DNA of 64,000 nucleotides from Megascapheus bottae (taxonomy: Eukaryota > Chordata > Mammalia > Rodentia > Geomyidae), in the NCBI GenBank assembly GCA_024803745.1, contig JANJXV010000002.1:40941757-41005756 (forward strand), in the 5' to 3' direction. The notes under the pieces were generated by a model that did no database searches, was not told where the DNA came from, and saw nothing but the letters and a program-made list of their open reading frames with translations. Positions 12,441-21,664 of this stretch are shown here, one piece after another. The translations under genes were made by a program, and so were the position numbers. The stretch's first letter is position 1, and each line of letters opens with the position of its first letter.

Positions 12441-13638
12441 TTAGGTGGTATGCTGTTTAGGTGCCATTTCTTTCCCTATATTGAATTTATTTTGGTTTTC
12501 TATGTATAGAACATCTTTCAGAATTCTCTGTAGTGTTGGTTTTGTTGCGACATATTGTTGCAGCTTTTCCCTGGAATGGAATGTTTTTATTGTTCCCTCA
12601 GTTATGAATGAAAGCTTAGCTGGGTATAGGATTCTTGGTTGGTAGTTATTTGACTTAAGGGCATGACATATATGCTTCCAGGCACTTCTTGCTTGCATGG
12701 TCTCTGCTGAGTAATCTGGAGTTATTCTGATTGGTTTTCCTTTATAGGTTACTGAACCCTTTTCCCTGGCTGCCTTTAGGATCCTTTTTTTTGGTTTCTA
12801 CTGATCCAGTTCGGATTACGATGTGGCGGTGAGATGTTCTTTTCTGGTCAGGTCTGTTTGGGGTTCTAAAAGCTTCTTGTATCTGGATGGGTCTGCCCTT
12901 CTGGATATTTGGGAAATTCTCTGAGATGATTCCTTGAAGTATATTTCCAATACCATTGACCTCTTTCTCCAGGCCCTCCTCAATACCAATTAGCCTTAAA
13001 TTAGGCTTCCTAATTATATCTTGGACCTCCTGAAGCGCTCTCTCATTTTTCCTAGATTTGGATTGACTCATTTTCTGTTCTTTCTCTATAATAACTAAAT
13101 TATCTTGAGCCCCGGAAATTCTCTCCTCTGCATTGTCTAACCTGCTATCAAAGCTATCTACTTTATTTTTCATCTCCCTTGCTACTAATTGCTCATTTTT
13201 GATGCCTTGCAGCTCTTCTTTTAGATCATGTATGGATTTCTTTAGCTCCTTGATTTCCATTTGAGTGGTTAGCTCAGTAGCTTTATTTTCTTTGAACATT
13301 TGCTGGAGTTCGGTCACCTTTTTATTTGTGGATTCTATGAATTCATCCATCTTTCTTTGAAGAGCCTTTATTATGGCCTCCTTTATGGCTTCTTCTTTTT
13401 TACTTATCACCTTGTTTATGGTTTCTTCTTGTTCAGCTATGGTTTCCTCCCTTATCTCTTTCTTTATATTTTCACATTTTTCATTAATAATCTTTATCAA
13501 TTGCATTTGTACAGCAGTTGGAAGACCCTCCTCTAGGTTTGCCAGTGACTGTTCCATTGGCTGTTTACATTGGGTGGGGGAGGTGGGAGGTGTTGTTTCT
13601 TGATTTGACATTTTTCTTGAGTTTCTTGTTCTGCCCAT
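12441..13638 (-). pseudogene. Inner L1 ORF1 (RNA-binding chaperone), frameshifted
   Basis: Start at 13638 ('MGRTRNSRKMSNQE'). The first 298 codons are open. Residues about 35-190 are rich in Glu, Lys and Leu with heptad-like spacing, the expected trimerising coiled coil. 'KPNLRLIGIEEG' and 'RHIVIR' fit the RRM-like domain. An expanded T-run near 12785 shifts the frame, and the C-terminal domain continues in another frame (12698-12441: 'ILYPAKLSFITEG', 'FHSREKLQQYV'). Intact length would be about 399 codons. The family protein coats L1 RNA to form the cytoplasmic RNP. Confidence 0.93.
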
Positions 13639-14060
13639 TTGAAAATGGGAGCAAGATTAATACTAAACACGATTATAGTTTTTCAGATATGTCCAACCTA
13701 GACCTCTGTAGCTGGCAGACTCTAGATGTTCACAAGTTTTGACTGGTGTTATCACTCTTTCTTTTTGTGCAGTTATGGACTAGTCTAATTATTCACTGAT
13801 AAGCGATTTATATCCAAAACAATAAGCCTCTCAATCCAATCTCTATTGTCTTTAAGTCCCTCTGAGCCTAGAGAATGATTAAACACCTAGATATACAATG
13901 TTGCTCAACAGCCATCAAGTGTAGATCCATGCAGTATAAGGGTTCAAAGAGGAGCAGAGGTCCAGAGATAGAGAAATAGAATGAGAGAGGTCAGGGGGTA
14001 AGTAGGTAGAGTATTTGAGTACAATGTTTGGAAAGTATTAGAATAAAACTTATGTGTTGC
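13639..14060 (-). other. Inner L1 proximal 5'UTR, shared with the outer copy
   Basis: About 420 bp just upstream of ORF1 that align block by block with 17330-17830 in the outer L1 (for example 'gaaaatgggagcaagattaa', 'ccaaaacaataagcc', 'gtagatccatgca'). It is moderately AT-rich. The similarity ends near 14060, where the inner copy becomes GC-rich. Confidence 0.8.
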
Positions 14061-14530
14061 TGCACGACTAGCTCTTAGCCCAACCAGTGGCCTCACAGTG
14101 GACCATGGGATGGATCTGCGAGCTTCCATCTGAGCGTGGTTGGGGGACGTTTTCCTGTGCTGCTTCCAGGGGCGGCCCCAAGCCAAGGGTGTGGGGATTG
14201 AGAGTTTCAGGAGCTCTCAGCAGGACCAGTAGGAGGCCCCTCTGTTCCCAGGGGCAGGGCCCAGCTGGGGACGTGGGCTCCAAGGGTGGAGCTGTGCCTT
14301 TTTGATTCTCAGAAGGGGAGCTTGGCTGCTGGTCGGCCCTTCAGATCCCTGCTGTGTTTCCACTGCTTTGTCAGAGTCTGTGACTGTGGGGGGGCCCTCG
14401 GTGGTGTCTTGCTCAGGATTCCCAGCTGGAGGATGCCCCGCTCGAGAATTGAGGGGGGGGCAGATTCTAGCTCCTATTTACCCGTACCCCCTACCCACTG
14501 TTGTAAGGCAGGGTCCCAAAGCGCTCCATT

Positions 14531-14800
14531 CTCCAGATCCAGTGGCCTGGGTGAGGAGCCTGGTGAGCGGGTGGGAGCTGGGACAGTTCTGCCTCCCCTG
14601 GTGGGGTGCTGAGTCTTAGGGTCAGCCCGCTCAGTCTCCAGTCAGAGGGCTGGGGGTTGAGCCCGTTGGGCGTGTGGGAGTTGGGGCAGCCTCACCTCCC
14701 TTGGTGGGGTGCTGGGACTTATGGGTAGCCCGCCTGTCAATCTCCAGTCAATGGCCTGAGGGAGGGGGCTGTTGAGGGGAGGGACAGGATTCTAAATTCC
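14531..14800 (-). repeat. ~105-bp tandem units in the inner L1 5'UTR
   Basis: Unit 1 at 14531-14635 (105 bp), unit 2 at 14636-14741 (106 bp), partial unit 3 from 14742. Each begins 'ctccagtc' or similar on the plus strand. Units 1 and 2 share 'gtgggagctgggacag' / 'gtgggagttggggcag', 'tggtggggtgctg' and 'agcccgc' in the same order, clearly diverged from each other. This recalls the monomer arrays of murine L1 promoters, but the sequence is not recognised. Confidence 0.7.
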
Positions 14801-15430
14801 TTGCCCCCCTGCTCCCGCCAGTCTTTCTCGGGCGGGGTGTTGGGGTCTGAGTTAAGTTCTATTGCTTGGCACCCGCTCCGTTTTCCCGATGTGTTTGGGG
14901 ATGCGCTGTATTACTCATGCCTCTGCGTCTGGCTGTGGGTGCTCCATGGTGGTGGGGAGTCTTTCACTCCCCTCGGGTCTCCGCCGCCGCCTGTGTTCTG
15001 CCGCTTGCTGTTCTGGTTCCGCGTCTGGGTTCCGCTGCTTCCGCCGTTCGCTGGCCCGGTTCTGTGCTGGTTTCTGCAGCCATTGGGCTCCCAGCCTGGT
15101 GCCCTCCACTGCCGCCACTTTTCGTGGGTTAGAGCCGGTGCCCGTCCCCGCTTTCCCCGCGTGGAGCCGGTGCCCGCTCAAGCAGCTGTTCGTGGCTTGG
15201 TCCGGGGCGGCTTTCCGCGGCTTTGGGCGAGAGGTGGGGGAGGGGTCCTCGCGTTCTGAATTCTTTGAGAAAGTTGGATGTGAGCTTTATCTGGATTTCT
15301 TTTCCGGTTTGAGTCCTTCTCCGTTGCTTTTTGCGTTTGTTGTTGTGGATTTCTTTAGATAGTTGGCTCGTGGGACTCCCTGGTTCTCTCTTTTTGTCAG
15401 AGAAAGCTAGGTAGTGTCCCTATTGTCTCG

Positions 15431-15448
15431 GCGCCATCTTCCTTCCTC
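15431..15448 (-). promoter_or_regulatory. YY1-like site at the inner L1 5' end
   Basis: Minus-strand AAGATGGCGCC within the first 20 bases of the element. Human L1 has a YY1 site (core AAGATGGC) at the same place, where it directs accurate start-site use. The outer L1 has AAGATGGC at the equivalent position. Confidence 0.6.
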
Positions 15449-15465
15449 CTGCCCAGGTATGTTTT

Positions 15466-16095
15466 ATGCCCTAAAATGTGGTCTGTTTTGGAAATTGTTC
15501 CATGTGCTGCTGAGAAAAATGTATATTGTATTGTTGCTATGTGGAATAATCTGCAGATGTGGGTTAGATCTAGTTGGTCTATATAGTTGTTCAATTCTAA
15601 GGTTTCTCTGTTGAGTTTATGCCTGGTTGATCTGTCCATGGGTGAGAGTGGTGTGTTAAAGTCAACAACAATCACTGTGTTTTGATCTATGTATGATTTC
15701 AGAGAAAGTAAAGTTTGCTTGATGAAGTTTGGAGCTCCGGGATTAGGTGTGTAGATGTTTAGGATGGTTACATCCTCCTCGAGGAAATATCCCTTTAGTA
15801 GTATGTAGTAACCTTCTTTGCCTTTTCTCACTAATTTTAGTTTGAAGTCTATTTTATCTGATATGAGGATGGAACTCCAGCCTGTTTATGGGTGCTATTA
15901 GCTTGATAAAGTTTATTTCAACCTCTCACTTTCAAAAAATGTTTATTTTTTTTTAGTAAGATGTGTCTCTTGAAAACAGCAGAATGATGGATCTTGCTTT
16001 TTGATCCTACTAGATAGTCTATGTCATTTAATTGGAGAGTTAATTCCATTGATATTGAGAATCAGGATTGAGAAATATTTATTAGTTCCTGCCAT
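15466..16095 (-). pseudogene. Outer L1 ORF2, 5' part: endonuclease half
   Basis: The start ATG is at 16095-16093, by alignment with the inner copy. The open piece 15831-15466 holds the endonuclease centre ('ILNIYTPNPGAPNF', 'VVDFNTPLSPMD', where the inner copy has Gly before Asp). The frame then runs through the target duplication into the inner L1 5'UTR and stops at 15397, adding residues 'RRKEDGAETIGTLPSFL'. Upstream codons to 16095 are frameshifted. The reading continues at 7998 on the other side of the insert. Confidence 0.88.
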
Positions 16096-16143
16096 TTTTA
16101 CAAGCTTTCATTAGGGGCTGTGTCTTGATAGTTCTTGTGGTAC

Positions 16144-17329
16144 TTAGATGTTATGAGTTCTAGGTGCCATTTCTTTCTCTATATTACATTTGTGTTGGTT
16201 TTCTATGTGTAGAAAATCTTTCAGAATTTTCTGTAATGTTGGTTTGGTTGCTACATAATGTTGCAGCTTTTTCCTGGAATGAAATGTTTTTATTGTTCCC
16301 TCAGTTATGAATGAGATCTTAGCTGGGTACAGTATTCTTGGTTCGTAGTCATTTGACTTCAGGGCATGACATACATCCTTCCAATCTCTTCTTGCTTGCA
16401 TGGTCTCTGCTGAGAAGTCTGGGGTTATTCGGATTGGTTTGCCTTTATAGGTGATTGTTCTCTTCTCCCGGGCTGCTTTTAGGATCCTTTCTTTGGCCTC
16501 TATTGATCCAGTTCGGATTATAATGTGGCGGTGGGATGTCCTTTTCTGATCAGATCTGTTTGGGGTTCTAAAAGCTTCTTGTATCTGGATGGGCCTGCCC
16601 TTCTGGATATTTGGGAATTTCTCTGAGATGATTCCCTGAAGTATATTTCCAATACCATTGAGCTCTTTCTCTAGACCCTCCTCAATACCAATTAGCCTTA
16701 AATTAGGCTTCCTAATTGTATCTTGGACCTCCTTAGCATTTTCTCATATTTCCTAGATTTGAATTTACTCATTTTCTCTTCTTTCTCTATAACAACTAAA
16801 TTATCTTCAACCCCAGAAATTCTCTCTTCTGCATTGTCTAACCTGCTATCAATGCTTTCTACTTTATTCTTCATTTCCCTTGCTTCTAATTGCTCATTGT
16901 TGATGCCTTGCCTCTCTTGTTTTAGATCATGTATGCATTTCTTTAGCTCCTTCATTTCCATTTGAGTGGTTAGCTCATCAGCTTTATTCTCTTTGGACAT
17001 TTGTTGGAGTTTGGGAACCTTTATGTTTGTGAATTCTATGAATTTGTACATTTTTCTTTGAAAAATCTTTATTATGGCCTCCTTTATGGTTTCCCGTTTT
17101 TCACATATCACCTTGTTTATGGTTTCCTCTTGTTTAGCTATGGCTTCCTCCCTTATCTCTTTCTTTATGTTTTCATACTTTTTATTAATGATGTTTATCA
17201 ATTGTATTTGTATAGCACTTGGAAGACTCTCCTCTAGATTTGCCACTGACTGCTCCATTGCCTGTTTATGTTGGGTGGGAGATGCTATTCCTTGATTTGA
17301 AATTTTCTTGAGTTTCTTGTTCTGCCCAT
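16144..17329 (-). pseudogene. Outer L1 ORF1, frameshifted
   Basis: Homologous to the inner ORF1. The native ATG by alignment is at 17329-17327, but a 1-base deletion near 17300 puts it out of frame. The open coiled-coil piece lies at about 17300-16698 ('ANLEESLPSAIQIQLINIIN', 'DSRLDNAEERISG'), and the C-terminal piece is at 16401-16144 ('RILYPAKISFITEG'). Spacing to ORF2 is about 48 bp, as in the inner copy. Confidence 0.9.
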
Positions 17330-17943
17330 TTGAAAATGGGAGCAAGATTAATACTAAACAAGATTATAATTTTTCAGATATAACCAACCTATTGGCTGAC
17401 AATAGATGTTCGCTCTCTTAGATTGGTAATATCACTCTGTCTTTCTTTTTGTGCACTTACATACAAACCTAATACAACCACAGATTACTGATTTATGACC
17501 AAAACAATAAGCCCCTCAATCCAATCACTATTGTATTTAAATCCCTCTAAACCTAGAGTATAATTGAACACCTAGATACACAGAATTGCTCAACAACCAT
17601 CAAATGTAGATCCATGCATTATAAGAGTTGAAGGATGAACAGAGAACCAGAGATAGAAAAATAATATAAAATATGACAAGGGAGGTAGGAAAAGAATACT
17701 GCAGGAGTGTAAGATTATTATAGTAATGAAGAAAAGGTATCATGTAAAGATAACGGACCTAAGGTGATAGACAGGTAGAATATTTGAATATTTGAGTATA
17801 AAATTTAGATGAACTTAGATAAATCTTATGAAAATAAGAAGAGTAATAAGAATATATAGAGAAAAGAGGGAGGTAGATATAAGAGATTTCAATGATACAA
17901 ATTTTAAAAAGAAATATAAAAACAACAAAATAAAAGAAAACAG

Positions 17944-17944
<1 letters not shown>

Positions 17945-17990
<46 letters not shown>

Positions 17991-17997
17991 CAAAAAT
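17945..17997. repeat. (CA)n microsatellite
   Basis: Uninterrupted AC/CA dinucleotide run of about 53 bp within the outer L1 5'UTR. Confidence 0.97.
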
Positions 17998-18041
17998 CAA
18001 GAACAAAAAACAAACTAAAGAAAAAAAAAAAAGAAAAGATG

Positions 18042-18235
18042 GGGGCCGGGAGTTTGGCCTAGTGGTAGAGTGCTTGCCTAGCATGCATGAAGACCCGGGT
18101 CTATTCCTCGGTACCCCACGTACATAGCAAAAAGCCGAAAGTGGTACTGAGGCTCAAGTGGTAGAGTACTAGCCTTGAGAAAGTCCAAGAACAGTGCTCA
18201 AGCCCTGAGCTCAAGCCCAGGACTGGCAAAAAAAA
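18042..18235 (+). mobile_element. SINE type A inside the outer L1 5'UTR
   Basis: A well-preserved copy. The tRNA-like 5' part has an A-box region 'tggcctagtggtagagtgc'. A second tRNA-like unit follows ('ggctcaagtggtagag' to 'agctcaagccc'), then 'aggactggc' and an A-rich tail. It must postdate the outer L1. Confidence 0.92.
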
Positions 18236-19276
18236 GAAAGAAAAAAGAAAAGGTGGGGGGAGATTCCTCACTATTGTGAGTTCTTACGCAAGAGATACTA
18301 GGAGTTTAAAAAGCAGGTGACTGAATCAATATGGATATCATTTTTATTCAGACTGTACCCAGAGCTGTCACTGTGTTCCTAGGAATGACCACAGTGACAG
18401 AAGAGATGTGGGAAAAGAGTGAAGAAAAAAAGAATAAAAAAGGAATGAATCATAACATTAGAAAAAGAGGTGTAGGTAAAATGACGAAAAGAAAAATAAG
18501 AACACCTAAAAATGCAAATGAAAAGGGGAAGAAAAACAAAGAAGAAAAAAGAAAAAGGGTATTCTGCAGGTTTTTTTTGAGGGGGGGGCGGGCAGCTTAG
18601 GAAACTTGTGTCTCCACTAAATTCGGGATCCAAACCATTCAGAAAGTCTTTTTCTCTTGTGATTTGACTTTGCGGTTTTTCAGATCAGATTGTTTGATTG
18701 GTAAAACAAAGCTGAAAGATCCGCAGGCGGCTTTGTTTACCAGGTCAATGGCTGACACAGTGGGATGGACTTCAGCAGCACTGGGGCCGGATTTCTGGCT
18801 ATGGGATCTCTGGGAAATCCTTTGCCAGATAGAATTATGGAATTTTCCATCACCACCTCTCAGGCTCCAATTGCTTTTGCCGGGTCCTTGCCAGCAGTCA
18901 AGATGGTGCTGCTCCCCACTTGTGGGGGAGGGGCTCCCTCCCAATGCTGTTCCCGGAGCAGAAGTGGAAACTTCTCATCGGAGGTACTCACAAATTGCTG
19001 GATTCTCCAGTTCCATGAAGCTGGCAGGTCTGTGTACAACTCCGCGCAGGCTCTGTGTGGCTTTGTCTGCTCCATGGATGGCGGGGCTCCACGCTGTCTT
19101 CTCATGCCAGTATTCTGCCTTTTTCCTCTCTGACTGAGATCTCTGTGGCACTAAAGCTTAGTTAGGATCAATTTCTGGCAAAGAATTGTCCTCTATGCTG
19201 CCAGAACTTGAATCTTGGTGGGAGCTCAGTACGTCTAACACTGAACACTGCCATCTTCCGCCTTTGTCCTCATTCC

Positions 19277-19401
19277 TTATTTTTTATATTATAAATGGTG
19301 CTGCTATAAACTTGGTTGTGTAAATATCTTTGTTATATGTCCATGTACATTCCTAGAAATATGCATAGATGTTGAATAGCAGGATTATATGGTAATTCTA
19401 C
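19277..19401 (-). mobile_element. Old L1 fragment flanking the outer L1
   Basis: 'aatggtgctgctataaac' and 'tagcaggattatatggtaat' resemble the reverse strand of an old L1 ORF2 end ('...aatagtgctgcaat...', '...gtgggatcatatggta...'). Diverged, no open frame. A SINE follows at 19413. Confidence 0.5.
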
Positions 19402-19412
19402 TTTTGTTTCTT

Positions 19413-19611
19413 TTTTTTTCTTTTGCTAGTCCTGGGCTTGGGCTCAGGGCCTGAGCACTGTCCTTGGGCTTTCTCAAGGCTAGTGCTCTACCACTTGAGC
19501 CTCATCACCTCTTCTGCTTTCTTTTTTATGTAGGTGGTACCAAGGAATTGAACCCAGATCTTTGTGCATGCTAGGCAAGCACTCTGCCACTAGGCCAAAC
19601 TCCCGGTCCTA
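19413..19611 (-). mobile_element. SINE type A with perfect target duplication
   Basis: Reverse-strand type A copy from 'gctagtcctgggcttgggct' to 'ggccaaactcccggtcct'. The 11-bp 'ttttgtttctt' at 19402-19412 recurs at 19612-19622. Confidence 0.92.
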
Positions 19612-19622
19612 TTTTGTTTCTT

Positions 19623-21349
19623 AATATGCTCTCCTGTTTTAAGTTTCTATCTGCAAAAATTTATTTAAAGGTACATGTTAAAATTGTCTGCTTGGGAATG
19701 GCAATCACACCCAAATATGTACATATATACATATGTATGCGTGTATGTATGTGTTCACACATGGGCACATAGAGGTAATTTTTGATGTGTGTAAATTGAT
19801 ACTTGTCCTTTAGTAAACTGAGATTGTGCTATAACACAGAGTTTGAATAATTTGACTTAAAAGTTTAGATTTTGTGTCTGTAACAAGTTCATAGAATAGG
19901 TAGAGTCTACCGACTCATAAGTAATGCTTTGCCAAACAATAATAAAGATATTTGAAGGCAGTATTGCATTTGTAGTACAATGTCCTATTGTGCCTAAATT
20001 AAAATGTTCTACACTACACCAGTTTTATTTTTAGCAAATAAAACGTAAAATAAAATGATAGAAAAATATTTCATTTATTAGAATTATTTCAATTCTACAA
20101 AATTAGTTACTCATACCACAGACTCTCTCCTTGACATATTATTCTTAATTATTATAGTAATCAAAGGAGTGACTAACTTCTTTCCAGAAAATATTGCTTC
20201 TTTATGAAACCCTCTTAAGGTAATTATTTTGCAATACAGTAAACTCTCTCCTTCAATAATGGATAGAACATTAATGATCAAAATGGGATTAACTCCAAAA
20301 TTTAATTATGTTTCAGAATTCTCTAAGTGCTGACTCTGGTTATAGTTTGCAAAGCAGATGAGAAATATCATCAAACAAATTGTATACATACAAAAAATAG
20401 AGAATGAGTTCAATAAGAACTCAGGAAATTAATTATAGCATTGGTTTGCTAGACACTAGGTTTTAATGTACTATGGATGATCTGATCATTTTCTTTGTGT
20501 CCTAGTAACTTTACTATTCAATGCATGCCATAATTGAGTCCACAAGACCAGAAAAATATACACAAAGGAAAGTAAGAGATAAATTCTTAAATTTTCTGTT
20601 TTTATTTCCAACCACGGTCATATTCTTTGTTTAACTGGCTGTGCATTTATGGGCCATTAGTGGTCATTAATCTATGAAAGAGTTCTTGAATTTCATAAGT
20701 CACATTTCACACTGAGTATTCAAGATTATTCACCACTTCCCTATTTAACTCCTGTGATCAAATCATAAAGACCAATAATCTTGCATTTAGCTCTTTATAA
20801 ATACATAAGCAGAAGGAAAAGTCATAAATTTTCCCATTGTCCACCCTTGCTGGGAATATTAGTGGATACTCTTAGCAGGTACATATTAAATTCTGAAAAT
20901 GTTTATTTCCTCCCTCGTAGTAAATGAAAGATTGAAAAAATGCTACTATGAAGAGTCTCTTTCAAAAAGAGTGACTAAGGTCAACATTTGGAATAGCATT
21001 ATTTTCTTCATTTTTCTTTTTCTGACTGAGTGGAAACTGGAGAATTCAGACACTCAAGTTAGGCAAAAGGACCCTTCTGGGTTTTGTTCTAAGTCAAAAC
21101 AGGTAACACATTTTCCCTTTTTAAATTTAAGGAGGTGTGAGATTTGGATCACGTGAACTTTGTAAATAGTTTTCTGTTCTTTCATTTCATAGAAAATGTG
21201 GGCTCTGTTTCATTCTTTGGAACTATACATTTTTATATTTCCCATCGTTTCTTCCATGATTTATATGCAATTCTATGTTAAAATACTCATACTAAAGATA
21301 TATGAATATCCATCAGATAACATTATACTCAACACTAAAAAACTGAAGT
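19623..21349. other. AT-rich intergenic DNA, no gene seen
   Basis: About 1.7 kb without recognisable gene or young repeat. A short alternating run near 19728-19760 (acatatatac/tatgtatgcg) is a minor low-complexity patch. Confidence 0.55.
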
Positions 21350-21580
21350 GTGCTATACCACCAGTATGGTTTTATTTGTAATCCTAGCTTATCCAGAGGC
21401 TGAGATTCAGAGGGTTGCAGTTCAAAGCCGATTTAGGCAGAAAGGTTTGTTAGAGCTTTACTGGAAAATGATCAGCAAAATCAGGATGCCAATCAAGATT
21501 CAAATGGTAGAGCACCATATTACTCAAAGTCTTAAGTTCAACCACAACTACTGTCAGAGAAAGAAAAAAAATTCACAAAA
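21350..21580 (+). mobile_element. SINE type B, diverged
   Basis: B1-like left part ('taatcctagcttatccagag', 'gcagttcaaagccg') and tRNA-like right part ('caaatggtagagcac', 'aagttcaaccac') with an A-rich end. More diverged than other copies. Confidence 0.7.
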
Positions 21581-21615
21581 ATATTTGATTTAAAAGTATG
21601 GAAAATGCAAGAATA

Positions 21616-21664
21616 TTCTCTCTCTCCCTCCCCCTCCCTCTCCCCCTCTTCCCTCCCCCTCTCT
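21616..21664. repeat. CT/C-rich low-complexity tract
   Basis: Pyrimidine-only plus strand built from 'ctct' and 'cccct' units, about 49 bp. Confidence 0.9.

Larger units (their letters stand above)
7999..15448 (-). mobile_element. Inner full-length L1 inserted in the outer L1
   Basis: A 7.45-kb reverse-strand L1 flanked by a perfect 17-bp duplication 'ctgcccaggtatgtttt' at 7982-7998 and 15449-15465. The cut inferred on the plus strand is 'TTTT/AT', close to the L1 endonuclease preference TTTT/AA. Order on the minus strand: 5'UTR 15448-13639, ORF1 13638-12441 (frameshifted), 48-bp spacer, ORF2 12392-8564 (about 1276 codons if uninterrupted, the usual L1 length), 3'UTR to about 8150, then ~140 extra bp and a short A-tract at 8006-8000. 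It is younger than the outer copy and less decayed, yet also inactive. Confidence 0.95.
14061..15448 (-). promoter_or_regulatory. Inner L1 distal 5'UTR, GC-rich probable promoter
   Basis: About 1.4 kb, markedly GC-rich with many CpGs (for example 14990-15250), unlike everything else in the window. It ends at the duplication at 15449 with minus-strand 5' sequence GAGGAAGGAAGATGGCGCC, a YY1-type site a few bases from the element's 5' end. It includes ~105-bp tandem units at 14531-14800. I see no counterpart in the outer L1. By analogy with L1 5'UTRs this is the internal RNA polymerase II promoter. The role is inferred. Confidence 0.75.
4391..19262 (-). mobile_element. Outer near full-length L1, split by the inner L1
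   Basis: Reverse-strand L1 whose 3' end lies at about 4391 and whose 5' end lies at about 19262. It is interrupted at 7998/15466 by the inner L1. Without the insert, 'gaatctgcccaggtatgtttt' (7978-7998) continues at 15466 exactly where the inner copy's own ORF2 reads through. Parts on the minus strand: 5'UTR 19262-17330, ORF1 17329-16144, ORF2 16095-15466 plus 7998-4796, 3'UTR 4795-4391. Flanks at about 4377-4390 and 19263-19276 agree at 11 of 14 positions, a weak, aged target duplication. Many stops and frameshifts make it inactive. Confidence 0.9.
17330..19262 (-). promoter_or_regulatory. Outer L1 5'UTR with a different distal segment
   Basis: The part next to ORF1 (17330 to about 17830) matches the inner copy. 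The rest does not. It contains a CA repeat (17945-17997), a SINE (about 18042-18235), a purine-rich stretch (18400-18570) and a moderately GC-rich block (18680-19130) with no visible similarity to the inner 5'UTR. The minus-strand 5' end reads GGCGGAAGATGGCAGTG (19262-19246), again with a YY1-like core. It was probably the promoter of an older L1 lineage. Confidence 0.7.

Noticed and set aside
17945..17997. CRISPR-like or structured repeat array
   Set aside because: The tandem tracts in the window are microsatellites or L1 promoter units. There are no spaced direct repeats with unique spacers, and the DNA is mammalian.
17759..18127. Frames with runs of Cys-Val or Thr-His
   Set aside because: They are translations of the CA/TG microsatellite within the outer L1 5'UTR.
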